Shown here one piece after another: positions 16,566-25,258 of a stretch of DNA of 64,000 nt. The notes below the pieces were generated by a model. The model searched no databases, was not told the origin of the DNA, and was given only the letters and a program-made list of their open reading frames with translations. The DNA comes from Corynebacterium glucuronolyticum DSM 44120 (GTDB lineage Bacteria; Actinomycetota; Actinomycetes; Mycobacteriales; Mycobacteriaceae). Made by a program: the position numbers and the translations under genes. Each line of letters begins with the position of its first letter. Within the stretch, counting starts at the first letter, position 1. The DNA lies in assembly GCF_030440595.1 (NCBI RefSeq), contig NZ_CP047452.1:124001-188000 (forward strand), read 5' to 3'.

Positions 16566-17918
16566 CTAGGCCTCCTGCTGGGAAAAATCCAGTGGCGGAA
16601 TCACAGGAATCGCGCCGAGCCTGCCTTGGAGGTAGCTCTTGCGAATATCCCTGTCGCTGCGCAGCCCCTCAAACTCAGACACTGCCGTGAGCGTCGTGGC
16701 ACCATCCAGCTTCTCCACCAGCCACATCTGGTCCTTCCTCAGCCGGGTGGGATCCATCAGCATGAGGTCGTGAGTGGTGAAAATAAGTTGCGACCGCCCC
16801 GCAGGCGTGCATGCTTGGAGGAAGCCGTTGATCAGCGCGCGAGAAAGCGCAGTGTGGAAGCTTCGATCCAACTCGTCAATCGCCAAAATGACGGGATAGT
16901 CATTGGAAATGAGGGCGGAGAACTGTGTGAACAGGCGAGCGGCAGACTTGGTGCCGTCGGACTCATTGCTCCACGGCAAGCTGCCAATGTATCCATCGGC
17001 GCCACTATGCACCATCGTGACCTTCTCGGCCCTAATCTCTCCATCGATCAGGCTGAAGATGAAGCGATCTCCGCCAAATTCGGCATCGACGGATGGGGGG
17101 CGATTCGCCCGCGCGAGTGAATTGAGGCTGTCGTTAATCCAATTACGAAGCCCAGCGGGTAGGTGAAGCGATTCCAGGGATACCTCGTGTCGATCTGCGG
17201 ATACGATTCCTGCGTCGATAGTCGGCATCGACGACGTCCAGTTGCTAGGATATCCGGAGGTGATTTCGCGATTCGCCATCTCTGTATCGACAACGACTAT
17301 GCGATTTGACCAGTGATAAGCGGCGGTAATATCGCTAATGAGGGACTTGTCCCCGGCCTTCTTTGGCCGCAGGGATGAGGCGGCAAAATAGGTGGGGACC
17401 GGTGTAGTCGAGGGGACAGTGGTGAGCAGCGTTTCGATGGTCCCCTCAGGCGAATCAATGTCCACCACCTTTTCATTGACAGACAGCGCGGAAGCAGCGC
17501 GGGAGAAAATCACCGTCTCCGTCGAGCTATTGAAGCGAGTGAGTTTCTCCTCCTGGATAGCTGTGGCATCGTAGGAGATCACGTATTCGTAGATCGTGTC
17601 GCCAAATGAAAACAGAACTTCGAACGTGGACGGTTCGGTGTCTGCACCTTCTCGCAGTTGGAATGGGTAGTAGTAGAGAGATGCTCCATTTTGTGGCGGG
17701 GTGTGAAGAATCTTCTTAAGCGTTGCCAACGCGGTGAGTATGTTGGACTTGCCGGAAGCATTTGCGCCAAATAGTGCCGCAATGGGGTTCACTTTCCGGC
17801 GGTACTTCTTTAGGTAAGGCAGATTCTTTGACCACTTCTGTTCTCTACCGGGGACAAGGTTGAGGGATAGCGGTTCATCTATGGATAGAAAATTGGATAC
17901 GGTGAGATCGAGTAGCAT
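16566..17918 (-). CDS. AAA/ABC-type ATPase, RloA/AbiLi-like defence protein
   Basis: The start at 17918 (MLLDLTVSNFLSIDEPLSLN) is backed by GGAGAACGC upstream and by the family pattern; a longer frame reaches 17978 but adds unrelated residues. The 450-residue protein has an SMC/RecF-like N-terminus, Walker A GANASGKSN near residue 52, Walker B VILAIDELDRSFH near residue 352 and the switch His in FTTHD. This architecture belongs to the AAA_15 ATPases paired with RloB or DUF4435 nucleases in AbiL- and PARIS-like systems, where the ATPase senses phage and releases the effector. Its partner gene is destroyed, so it is an orphan. It is AT-richer than its neighbours. Confidence 0.75.
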   Translation of the reverse strand: MLLDLTVSNFLSIDEPLSLNLVPGREQKWSKNLPYLKKYRRKVNPIAALFGANASGKSNILTALATLKKILHTPPQNGASLYYYPFQLREGADTEPSTFEVLFSFGDTIYEYVISYDATAIQEEKLTRFNSSTETVIFSRAASALSVNEKVVDIDSPEGTIETLLTTVPSTTPVPTYFAASSLRPKKAGDKSLISDITAAYHWSNRIVVVDTEMANREITSGYPSNWTSSMPTIDAGIVSADRHEVSLESLHLPAGLRNWINDSLNSLARANRPPSVDAEFGGDRFIFSLIDGEIRAEKVTMVHSGADGYIGSLPWSNESDGTKSAARLFTQFSALISNDYPVILAIDELDRSFHTALSRALINGFLQACTPAGRSQLIFTTHDLMLMDPTRLRKDQMWLVEKLDGATTLTAVSEFEGLRSDRDIRKSYLQGRLGAIPVIPPLDFSQQEA

Positions 17919-18091
17919 GGTGCGTTCTCCTGTTTCGGGTCCGGCTCTAATTCTACAAAAGATGCCAAAAAATTGCATCTTGTGAGATGCTATTCCTACC
18001 GTCTAAAAGGGCTGAGGATGTTCGCGCGAGCAACGAAAAATCCCGCAGCCTTCGGATACGAGACTGCGGGATTGCCATGGCTAACGTTGAC

Positions 18092-19429
18092 TCACACCAC
18101 GGCGTACACAGCCCAGGTGATGAGGAACCCGACGACGCCGAAGATCGTGGACAGCGAGGTCCAGTACTTTAGACCTTGCTTGACGGATAGCCCCATGTAC
18201 TTTGTGACAATCCAGAAACCGGAGTCGTTGATGTGGGAAAGCCCCAGGCCACCGAAGCCAATGGCGATCATGATGAGCGTCGCCTGGACGGGACTTAGCC
18301 CGGCATCGGCAATCGGCTGCGCGAGGAGCCCGGCGGTGGTCAGAAGTGCCACGGTGGCTGACCCTTGCGAGGCACGTAGCGCTGCGGACATGAGGAAGCC
18401 CATGAGGATGAGCGGCAGTCCGGAGGAGATAAGCAGGTCGGAGAGTACCTGGCCGATTCCGGATTCCACGAGCACGTTGGCGAACCCGCCGCCGGCACCG
18501 GTGACGAAGATGATGACAGCAACGGCAGGAAGCGCGGAGTCGAGAACTCCGGAGGAGTGCTCCCGGTCCCAGGATTGTTGGCGGCCGATCATGATCCACG
18601 CCACGATGACGGCGATGAGCAGGGCGATCGGCGCGGCACCGAAGAATTTCACAAAGGTGTGCACCGCAGTGCCTTCCTCCGTCAGCATGGTGCCCGTTGT
18701 CCCCACCATGATGATGAGGATGGGGAGGACGATGAGTCCCATGACGAGCCACGGCGACGGCGGATGGGGGAATTCGCGGGCCTCGTCGGTCTCTGCGGGG
18801 GATTCCATCCGCACGACACTGTCCAAATTGAACCGCTTAGCCAGGAAGAACCCGATGGCTGCGGTGACGGCGGCGATGGGGAGGGCGATGGTGAGCAGCA
18901 GGCCGATGTCTCGGTCGAGGAGTTCGGCCACGGCCACGGGGCCGGGGTGCGGCGGCAGAACGACGTGGACGGTGAGCATCGTCGCGGCGACGGGCAGTCC
19001 GATTTTCAGCGGGTTGAGGCGGGCGACGGCTGCGAACCCGAAAATGATCGGTGCGAGAATGATGAATCCGACATCGAAGAAGACGGGAATACCGAGGATG
19101 AAGGCGGCCATGGTGACCGCGCCGGCGATCCGTTTCGGTCCGAGCTTGCCGGTGAAGTACCGGGCAATGGATTCGGCACCGCCGGATTCTTCAATCATCT
19201 TGCCTAGCATCGCGCCGAGTCCGACGACAATCGCCACGTTACCGAGCGTTCCGCCGACACCCTTGGTCACCGATTCGACGGCATCCGTGAGCGGAATCCC
19301 GGATGCCGCAGCGGTGAGAACGGCGACGAGGAGCAGCGCCACGAACGCCGGCATCCGCACCCAGATGACGAGTATGAGCAGGATGGCGACGGCGGCAGTG
19401 CCGAGTGCAAGGAGTGATAGACCAGTCAT
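18092..19429 (-). CDS. GntP-family gluconate/sugar-acid permease
   Basis: This 445-residue protein is strongly hydrophobic throughout, with about twelve to fourteen helices. GntP features include the start GLSLLALGTAAVAILLILV, MLGKMIEESGGAESIA, ILGIPVFFDVGFIILAPI, VVLPPHPGPVA and LSHINDSGFWIVTKYMGL. It imports a sugar acid with protons. It is the last gene of a three-gene operon with a hydroxyacid dehydrogenase and a four-carbon acid sugar kinase, so I infer threonate, erythronate or a close relative as substrate. It starts four bases after the dehydrogenase stop. Confidence 0.82.
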   Translation of the reverse strand: MTGLSLLALGTAAVAILLILVIWVRMPAFVALLLVAVLTAAASGIPLTDAVESVTKGVGGTLGNVAIVVGLGAMLGKMIEESGGAESIARYFTGKLGPKRIAGAVTMAAFILGIPVFFDVGFIILAPIIFGFAAVARLNPLKIGLPVAATMLTVHVVLPPHPGPVAVAELLDRDIGLLLTIALPIAAVTAAIGFFLAKRFNLDSVVRMESPAETDEAREFPHPPSPWLVMGLIVLPILIIMVGTTGTMLTEEGTAVHTFVKFFGAAPIALLIAVIVAWIMIGRQQSWDREHSSGVLDSALPAVAVIIFVTGAGGGFANVLVESGIGQVLSDLLISSGLPLILMGFLMSAALRASQGSATVALLTTAGLLAQPIADAGLSPVQATLIMIAIGFGGLGLSHINDSGFWIVTKYMGLSVKQGLKYWTSLSTIFGVVGFLITWAVYAVV

Positions 19430-19432
19430 GGC

Positions 19433-20329
19433 TTAGGCCCCGCAGGGGTCATCCGGGGAGACGATGGTAACGATGGTCGAGTCGTCCTTGGCCGCCAGGC
19501 CACGCGCCAGGCCCTGCAGGTACTGTTGCTCAGCCGCCGCCGCAACCGGAACAGCAATACCGACAGACTTTGCGGCCGCCGTGACGATGCCCATGTCCTT
19601 GACAAAAATGTCCTCGCGCGACTTCACCTCAGCGCCCTCCTCGCTGTACGCCTGCAGCATCCGGGGTCCGCGATCGCCGAGCATGAAGCTGGCCGCCGCG
19701 CCACTCATCAGCGCTTCAAGCGCGGCCTTTTGGTCCAGCCCGAGCTTGCCCGCCAGTGCTATCGCCTCGCCCGCCGCAGCAATATGCACGCCGCACAGCA
19801 GCTGGTTCACGGTCTTCATCGCCTGCCCCGCGCCGGGCTTGTCACCGACGATGACGAGGTTGCCCGCCATTTTCTCCAGCACATCTTTCCGCTTTTCGAC
19901 GACCTCGGGGTGCGCGCCCACGACAACGAGTAGGTCGCCTTCGCCTGCGCGAACAGGGCCTCCGGAAACGGGTGCGTCGATAATATCGATGCTGTGCTCG
20001 GCAAGTTCGCCCGCAGACTTTTCCACACCGGCGATCCCGACGGTGGAGGTCAGCAGGACGGTGGCACCGTCCTGCATCGCCTCGACGATGCCGTTTGTTC
20101 CAAACAGTGCTTCGTCTAGCTGTGCCTGGTTACGCACGGCGAGGAGCACGACATCGGCGTTTGCTACGGCGGCGCGGGAATCAGTGAAGGTGGTGATCCC
20201 TGCCTTTTTAGCCAGGTCAAGGCGTTCGGGGTTGATGTCAACACCGTTGACGGTGAAGTCTTCGGCGAGGTTGGTGGCCATGGGAAGGCCCATTGCGCCG
20301 AGTCCGATGACGGTAATAGTGGTAGTCAT
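19433..20329 (-). CDS. 3-hydroxyisobutyrate-dehydrogenase-type NAD oxidoreductase (L-threonate dehydrogenase-like)
   Basis: This 298-residue enzyme has an N-terminal Rossmann fold (VIGLGAMGLPMATNLAEDF), the substrate loop DAPVSGGPVRAGEGDL near residue 118, and the catalytic Lys in GAGQAMKTVNQLLCG near residue 170. The family oxidises beta-hydroxyacids. In operons with an OtnK-type kinase and a GntP permease it is usually the L-threonate or D-erythronate dehydrogenase that feeds the kinase. The start has AAGGAG seven bases upstream, and the gene follows the kinase by 18 bases. A class II aldolase and an isomerase (OtnC, OtnI), which normally complete this pathway, are not in the window. Confidence 0.78.
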   Translation of the reverse strand: MTTTITVIGLGAMGLPMATNLAEDFTVNGVDINPERLDLAKKAGITTFTDSRAAVANADVVLLAVRNQAQLDEALFGTNGIVEAMQDGATVLLTSTVGIAGVEKSAGELAEHSIDIIDAPVSGGPVRAGEGDLLVVVGAHPEVVEKRKDVLEKMAGNLVIVGDKPGAGQAMKTVNQLLCGVHIAAAGEAIALAGKLGLDQKAALEALMSGAAASFMLGDRGPRMLQAYSEEGAEVKSREDIFVKDMGIVTAAAKSVGIAVPVAAAAEQQYLQGLARGLAAKDDSTIVTIVSPDDPCGA

Positions 20330-20346
20330 TTTTACTCCTTGATTAG

Positions 20347-21738
20347 TTAGTTGGCTGTTAGGCGTTCGACAACGTCGACGAGTGAATCGTCGTTACCCAC
20401 GTTGCCGGCGAAGACGATGTAAGGGATGCCGCGTGCGGGGCCGTCCTCGGCCTTCCACAAGCTGATAATCCCTGGTTGCATGGGGCCGACGACGGTTGCG
20501 CGCGTCATCTCCAACCCCTTCGATGCGGTGTCGGACGATGTGATGCCACCCTTGGCGATGACAAACTTCGGCATCACCGTGTGGATCACCTTGTTTACGG
20601 TTCCCACCAGCGCCTCCGAAACGGTGCGCGCGATCCGCAGGGAATCGTCCTCGTCCTTGCCGGTGACGAGCTCGCGGGACGTGTGCAGGATGACATTGCC
20701 CTTTTCCAGAGCAGTGGAGATCTCCGAGGCGAGCCGGTCCGTGTAGCCTTCTGCATCCTCCAATACGGTTTTCACATTGAGCTCGGTTGTGGTGGCCAGG
20801 TTCGCGTCGATAAGCGCGTTGAGCTGACGGGTGGTTGTCGGAACGTGCGAACCGACGACGATGAGCCCACCCTTGACGTGATCCGTGGTGACCCCGGCGG
20901 AGCGGAGCTTCTCTGGGGTGACAACGTCTGGAATATCCTGACCGATGACGGCGCGGACGAACGGCGGTCCGACGCGATAGATGAAGCGCTTACCAGCGTC
21001 CTCGGCCTTCTTCAGCGCGGCGGCGAGCAGTCGGAGGTCATCCTCCGAAACAATATCCACGGCGATCGCTTGCCGATCATGCGCCTCGCGAAGCTTGTCC
21101 TGGGCCGTACCCCCACGCAGGTCGTCGAGATCGATGACGATGACATCGTCCGCTTTCTTTGCACCCCCGGTTTTTTCCTCGACCCACTCGGCCAGGCTGG
21201 AGTGGATGTACCCGAAGGTGGCGTCCTTTGCGAACTCCGTTTCCGCAGCGGGGACGAACCCGTCCTCCTCGCTTCCCGCGTAGTGCACGCCACCGACGGT
21301 GATGCGCCCGGCATCCCCGAAAGCCGGGACGATGAGGTAGCCGTCGATGTCCACACCGCTTACATCAGCCAGGATATCGGGCTCGAGCGGGAAGTGCCCG
21401 CGCAGCGTCGAATCAGAGCGGGACACGAAGGTGAGCTTACGGTCACCGGCGGCGGCGAGCGCCGCCTCGGCCACCTCAATGTTGATCTGCTTCGCGTCAG
21501 CGGGGTCGAGAGAACGCGAATTCGTCATCACGTAGATGGCGGGCGCGTTCTGTGCAAACGCCCACCCCAGGTCTTTCGCCGTCCAGCGGGTGAGCACCGG
21601 CAGGTCGGAGACGGATTGGGTACCGGTGGGATCGTCGTCGAGGACGATAAGCACGTCAGAGCGTGCGGGAACCTCACTCGCCGTCATGGTGACGGGGGCG
21701 TGGAAACGAGCGGTGAGCTCGGTGAGGGATGTAGTCAT
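20347..21738 (-). CDS. Four-carbon acid sugar kinase (OtnK/DUF1537 family)
   Basis: This 463-residue kinase has the family N-terminal block VLIVLDDDPTGTQSVSDLPV (sugar-acid binding), RSDSTLRGHFPLEPD near residue 118, and a C-terminal nucleotide-binding part with KGGITSSDTASKGL near residue 395. Family enzymes phosphorylate 3-oxo-tetronate, threonate or erythronate at C4. A strong AGGAGG site lies seven bases before ATG 21738. It is the first gene of the operon and is preceded by a promoter with a palindromic operator and by a GntR-type regulator gene in the same direction. Confidence 0.82.
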   Translation of the reverse strand: MTTSLTELTARFHAPVTMTASEVPARSDVLIVLDDDPTGTQSVSDLPVLTRWTAKDLGWAFAQNAPAIYVMTNSRSLDPADAKQINIEVAEAALAAAGDRKLTFVSRSDSTLRGHFPLEPDILADVSGVDIDGYLIVPAFGDAGRITVGGVHYAGSEEDGFVPAAETEFAKDATFGYIHSSLAEWVEEKTGGAKKADDVIVIDLDDLRGGTAQDKLREAHDRQAIAVDIVSEDDLRLLAAALKKAEDAGKRFIYRVGPPFVRAVIGQDIPDVVTPEKLRSAGVTTDHVKGGLIVVGSHVPTTTRQLNALIDANLATTTELNVKTVLEDAEGYTDRLASEISTALEKGNVILHTSRELVTGKDEDDSLRIARTVSEALVGTVNKVIHTVMPKFVIAKGGITSSDTASKGLEMTRATVVGPMQPGIISLWKAEDGPARGIPYIVFAGNVGNDDSLVDVVERLTAN

Positions 21739-21791
21739 GTGTTTTCCTCCTAAAATTCCTTAGAACACAGACCTCAGAGGACTTACGTTTG

Positions 21792-21845
21792 AGCGTACTG
21801 AACCCAGAAAGTTCCGTAAAGAAAAGTGGTTTACCTCACGTAAAC
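21792..21845 (-). promoter_or_regulatory. Promoter and candidate operator of the sugar-acid operon
   Basis: On the minus strand TTTACG (21820-21815), 17 bases and TACGCT (21797-21792) form a standard promoter. Just upstream GTTTAC (21829-21834) and GTAAAC (21840-21845) make a palindrome with a five-base spacer, a typical size for a FadR/GntR dimer. A second smaller dyad, TACG/CGTA, covers the -10. I infer binding by the regulator encoded at 21878. Confidence 0.5.
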
Positions 21846-21877
21846 AGGGGTGAAAGTGGGGGGTAAACTCCCTCTAA

Positions 21878-22594
21878 CTATTCATCACCGGGAGAAACGG
21901 GGGTATCGGCCCCCGCAATGTACGACCGAATATCCTCGGCGGTCTGCTTCATATGGGCGCGCATAGCGTCCTTCGCCGCCTGCGGATCGTGGGCGGCAAG
22001 AGCTGCGAGAATCGTCTCGTGATGGTGGAGGGCACGGACCCGGATATCGCGGTACGAGTTGGTGATCAGCCGTGAGCTGCTCAGCGCGTCCTGGAGTGGG
22101 AGGATGACCGCCTTAATAAACGGGTTGCCGGTCGCTTCCAGAATGCGCGTGTGGAACTCAACGTCGGCGGTGGTCACCTCAGCAGGATCGGTAGCCTCCC
22201 GGTACCGATCCACCGTCTGCTTGATCCCTTCGAGCTCCCCGTCGGTGATGCGCTCGGCAGCGATCCCCGCAGACCCGACCTCCAGCATCCGCCGCAATTG
22301 TGTGAGGTAAAGCCCCACTTCCCGTTCGTCGAGCTGCTGGGAAATCGCATAAACGAGGGTCTGGACATCGATCCACTCCGATTGTGCCTGGACAAAGGTG
22401 CCACGACCGTGAACGACCTGCAGCACCCCGCGTTCAGCCAGCGTGCGCACTACTTCCCGCATCGTGGGGCGTGAGACCTCGAGGTATTGCGCCAGGTTGG
22501 ATTCGTTTGGCAGCGCATCGCCCGCGACAAATTCGCCCCTGATAATAGCTCCCAGTAGCCTATCGACGCCTTGGGTTACGAGGTCTTTGCGCAT
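21878..22594 (-). CDS. FadR-subfamily GntR regulator (FCD domain)
   Basis: The start at 22594 (MRKDLVTQGVDRL) has AAAGGAG seven bases upstream; a longer frame to 22621 lacks a ribosome site. Residues 1-70 form the winged helix (LLGAIIRGEFVAGDALPNES, SRPTMREVVRTL, GRGTFVQ). Residues 95-220 are the all-helical FCD ligand domain with the metal-binding Asp/His pattern (EFHTRILEATGN, ALHHHETILAALAAHD). Such regulators usually repress a neighbouring catabolic operon until a sugar acid or its phosphate binds. The adjacent kinase-dehydrogenase-permease operon is the obvious target. Confidence 0.85.
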   Translation of the reverse strand: MRKDLVTQGVDRLLGAIIRGEFVAGDALPNESNLAQYLEVSRPTMREVVRTLAERGVLQVVHGRGTFVQAQSEWIDVQTLVYAISQQLDEREVGLYLTQLRRMLEVGSAGIAAERITDGELEGIKQTVDRYREATDPAEVTTADVEFHTRILEATGNPFIKAVILPLQDALSSSRLITNSYRDIRVRALHHHETILAALAAHDPQAAKDAMRAHMKQTAEDIRSYIAGADTPVSPGDE

Positions 22595-22695
22595 GAGAAA
22601 ACTCCTTTGTCCTCTATTCATCGTAGAGGACGGGAGAAGATCCCGAATCCGCTGGGGATGTGGTCGCCGACCCAGAGGTGCCGCTCGAACTGGTA

Positions 22696-23157
22696 TTAAA
22701 AAGTAACACCAAGTTCACGCAAGTAGTCGAGTGAGTCTATACAGCGAACCCCAAGTCCGCATGCTACCCTGTCTGGCTCACTTTTCTCGTTGGTTACGAT
22801 CGTGAAATTACGAGCTTTCCCACTCGCGACCAGCCACGAATCCGCCGCTTTCAAAAACTTTCGAATAGCGCTTTCGCGGAAAGGTCTATTTCTGTTCATG
22901 CGCGTCCATCCGGTGAGCGCCTTGTAAGCGATAACCTAACAGACGTCAATTTTCACGCAATCGGCGGGAGAAACCATTCCGGCAAGCCACCGCGATTTTG
23001 AATCACCTTTCGGTAAGACTTCTGCGTAGAATTTTTCGTAGAACCGCAAATTGCCGGTTTTTATCTAATTCTCCAAGGTCTCCCAATACGAAGGGAAAAT
23101 GTCTCGCGGATAGTAGGTGAATGCGTTGATCACGAGGTTCGAATCCGCGAGGTACAT
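22696..23157 (-). pseudogene. PIN-like (DUF4411) ribonuclease toxin with two in-frame stops
   Basis: Reading from ATG 23157 the frame stays open apart from TAG at 23067-23065 and TAG at 22938-22936. Translated across them it is a full DUF4411 protein of about 153 residues: MYLADSNLVINAFTYYP with the PIN Asp, YPRDIFPSYWETLE, then AADSWLVASGKARNFTIVTN with the second acidic block, and CIDSLDYLRELGVTF at the end. PIN toxins cleave RNA. The ATG follows the stop of the HTH/ImmA gene directly, so the two formed an operon. Two nonsense changes make it inactive, although a restart at 22899 would give a C-terminal stub. Confidence 0.82.
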
Positions 23158-23993
23158 TTACGCCACCTCAAACCGTCACGGCTGCGCTCACCCCAAATCT
23201 CGCGGCCCCATTCGACCATAGCTGCGAGACTTGCGGTTTCAGCCCAGTGGCATGACACATTCACTAGCGAAGCGGTTGCACGACCGTTCCACGCTGCGGT
23301 CATCCTCGTGGCCACCGCTCAATCCCGGTTGAGCGGTCACAACATGGCCAAGCTCATGAGCCAAGCTGAAGTACTGTGCCACCTGAGCGTCGCGACTGTT
23401 AATGAAGATGAGCGGGAAACCACGGAACTCTTCTACATTCAGCGGAGCGTGCGCGTTGTTTCCCAAAATAGAGCTGCGCAGAACGAGGATTCCTGCAGCT
23501 TCAATAGCGTCGGCTAGCTCAAGCACGTCCAATCTTTTTCGACGCACACCTGGCTTCCAGTTAAGCTCTTCGCAAACTTCCTGAACAACTCGAATCGGAT
23601 CATCAGTAACGCGGTAGCGTCCGTAGAGTACAGGGGCTTCTTCTCCCCCGTTCGAGGCAATAGTTGCTGTACCAGCTAAGTCTGTTCTGGCATGTGTATA
23701 TAAGTTCTTCGAGGGTTGGACTGATGGTGGACACTCCCTGGCTTTTCACCGTGCGGAAGCCAGACAAGTCGGGTGGCTGGATGACTGGCTCATCGAGCAG
23801 TAAGTAGCCGAAGGGGAATGCGAGCGCGATCGGCGAGCTTTTCGGCCTGTGATAGCGTTGGACGTGCAGTCCCGTCCAGTCACGCGTGAACTTTTTTAAA
23901 GTCGGTTATCGTTTCCAGATGCTCAAGCGGGATACCCGTACGGTGAATGGGCCAGCGCAAAACTTCTGGAGCGATGTCTATCCGAACCGCCAT
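23158..23993 (-). pseudogene. XRE/ImmA-IrrE antitoxin-protease, frameshifted and with a nonsense codon
   Basis: ATG at 23993 has AGAAAGGAG upstream and begins MAVRIDIAPEVLRW, the usual opening of the HTH-ImmA proteins paired with DUF4411. TGA at 23882-23880 replaces the expected Trp before LDGTARPTLSQAEKLADRARIP. After a frameshift homology continues as FGYLLLDEPVIQPPDLSGFR and TLEELIYTCQNRLSWY. After another it continues as DDPIRVVQEVCEELNWKPG and the protease motif FSLAHELGHVV with ERSCNRFASECVMP. The frame RFEVA-TAA closes at 23158, abutting the PIN gene. The order is complete, with one stop and several frameshifts. Confidence 0.82.
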
Positions 23994-24048
23994 GCCCGCT
24001 CCTTTCTCTAGATAACCGTGATAATAGCGGGTCTGAGGAACACCGGCA

Positions 24049-24279
24049 CTACCCCCGCCGCACCACCAGCACCGCCGCGCCAATCACAACCAGCACCGCC
24101 GCAACGACGAGGGTGTCGCGGATCTGCCCCGCGGCGTAGGCGGTGTCCCCGATCATGGCCGCCACGCCGCCGCCAACAAGCGCGCCGGTGAGGGCGGCAG
24201 AACGGCGACCGAAGGAGCGTCGAAAAGCGAGTGCCAGAAGCAGCGCGAGGAGCGCGAGCGCGACCGGGGCGACGTACAT
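24049..24279 (-). CDS. Small membrane protein
   Basis: The 76-residue product begins MYVAPVALALLALLLALAF and holds three hydrophobic segments (2-20, 30-48, 55-72), with a positive patch (RRSFGRR) after the first. It starts two bases after the stop of the DUF1801 gene (TAACCATG), so the two are co-translated. I do not recognise a family and no function can be given. Confidence 0.55.
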   Translation of the reverse strand: MYVAPVALALLALLLALAFRRSFGRRSAALTGALVGGGVAAMIGDTAYAAGQIRDTLVVAAVLVVIGAAVLVVRRG

Positions 24280-24281
24280 GG

Positions 24282-24719
24282 TTACTTGCCGACAGCCCGC
24301 CGCACAAGCCCGCGGACAGATGCCTCCACCTTGTCGTTGATGTCGATGATGGCGTAGGAGGTGGGCCACATGTGGTTTTGGTCGAGCTGCGCGTTGTCGT
24401 TGAAGCCGAGGGTGCAGTAGCGCGTCCCGAATTTGGCGGTGGGCTGCAGGAATATGATGACGTTGCCGTCGTCGCCGGCGTAGGCGGGGAAGCCGTACCA
24501 CGTGCGCGCGTGGAGTTCGGGGGCTTCAGAAATGATAATGGCGTGGATGCGTTCGGCGATGTCCTTGTCGGATCCGGAAAGTTCCTCGATGGCGGCAAGG
24601 AGCGCCTCTTCGTCGCGTGTGCGTTTCTTGGCGCCGGTGACGCCGCTGTCGGCATCGGCCTTGAGCTCGGCTGCGCGCTGTTTCATTGCCTCGAGTTCGG
24701 CTTCGCTAAATCCTGCCAT
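24282..24719 (-). CDS. DUF1801-type protein (YdhG-like)
   Basis: The 145-residue product runs from ATG 24719. It begins with a helix (SEAELEAMKQRAAELKADA) and has the DUF1801 core AERIHAIIISEAPELHARTWYG, then FPAY, VIIFLQPTAKFGTRYCTLGF and a C-terminal IDINDKVEASVRGLVRRA. Members bind small ligands or iron-related partners in a few cases, but the general role is unknown. It lies between the small membrane protein and pth, all on the minus strand. Confidence 0.7.
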   Translation of the reverse strand: MAGFSEAELEAMKQRAAELKADADSGVTGAKKRTRDEEALLAAIEELSGSDKDIAERIHAIIISEAPELHARTWYGFPAYAGDDGNVIIFLQPTAKFGTRYCTLGFNDNAQLDQNHMWPTSYAIIDINDKVEASVRGLVRRAVGK

Positions 24720-24733
24720 GCCAGAAAGTTTAG

Positions 24734-25240
24734 CTACTTTCGGGCATTGATGTGGCTCTGCGCCGTGGCAAAACCCTCCTCCAGGATCGCGCGCACGGCC
24801 TCGGGTGCCCCCGCGATCGGTCCGCCGGTTCCGAGCACCCAGTCCGCCACCCCGGTTCCCGCCGGTGGTCGCCCGATTCCCACCCGCACGCGGATGTAGT
24901 CGCGCGTGCCTAAGCACTCCGAAACCGATTTCAGCCCGTTGTGTCCGTTTTCGTTCCCGCCCAAGCGCACTTTGATCCGCCCTTCGGGCAGGTCAAGCTC
25001 GTCGTGCACGACGATGATCCGCTCCGGCGGTACTTTATAGCGACGCGCCAGTGGCGCCACCGCCTCCCCGGATCGGTTCATGTACGTCTGCGGTTTGCAA
25101 AACTTCACCCCCGCGCGCGCTGCAAGCGCATCTACCACCCGAAACCCCACGTTATGCCGGGTTTCCGCGTATTCCGGCCCGGGGTTGCCCAAGCCCACCA
25201 CCAGCCACTCAACGGGCTCACGCTTCCAAAATAATCTCAC
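24734..25240 (-). CDS. pth: Peptidyl-tRNA hydrolase with an internal deletion
   Basis: Pth frees stalled tRNAs by cleaving the ester of peptidyl-tRNA. The catalytic set is present: the first Asn in GLGNPGPEY, His in TRHNVGF, Asp in [10 protein letters not shown] and the second Asn in [18 protein letters not shown] follows ARAGVKFC directly. In typical Pth about 20-25 residues of strand and turn lie between these two blocks, which explains the length of 168 residues instead of about 190. The reading frame is intact and the missing part is not catalytic, so activity is possible but uncertain. Corynebacteria often carry a second pth elsewhere. Confidence 0.8.
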   Translation of the reverse strand: MRLFWKREPVEWLVVGLGNPGPEYAETRHNVGFRVVDALAARAGVKFCKPQTYMNRSGEAVAPLARRYKVPPERIIVVHDELDLPEGRIKVRLGGNENGHNGLKSVSECLGTRDYIRVRVGIGRPPAGTGVADWVLGTGGPIAGAPEAVRAILEEGFATAQSHINARK

Positions 25241-25258
25241 GTCATTAGTCTGTCATAT

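Noticed and set aside
4148..23882. TGA at conserved Trp codons in two unrelated genes (4148-4150 and 23882-23880), suggesting UGA read as Trp
   Set aside because: Both genes also carry frameshifts, and many healthy genes in the window end in TGA (for example the Panacea antitoxin and the ABC ATPase). G-to-A change in pseudogenes explains it.
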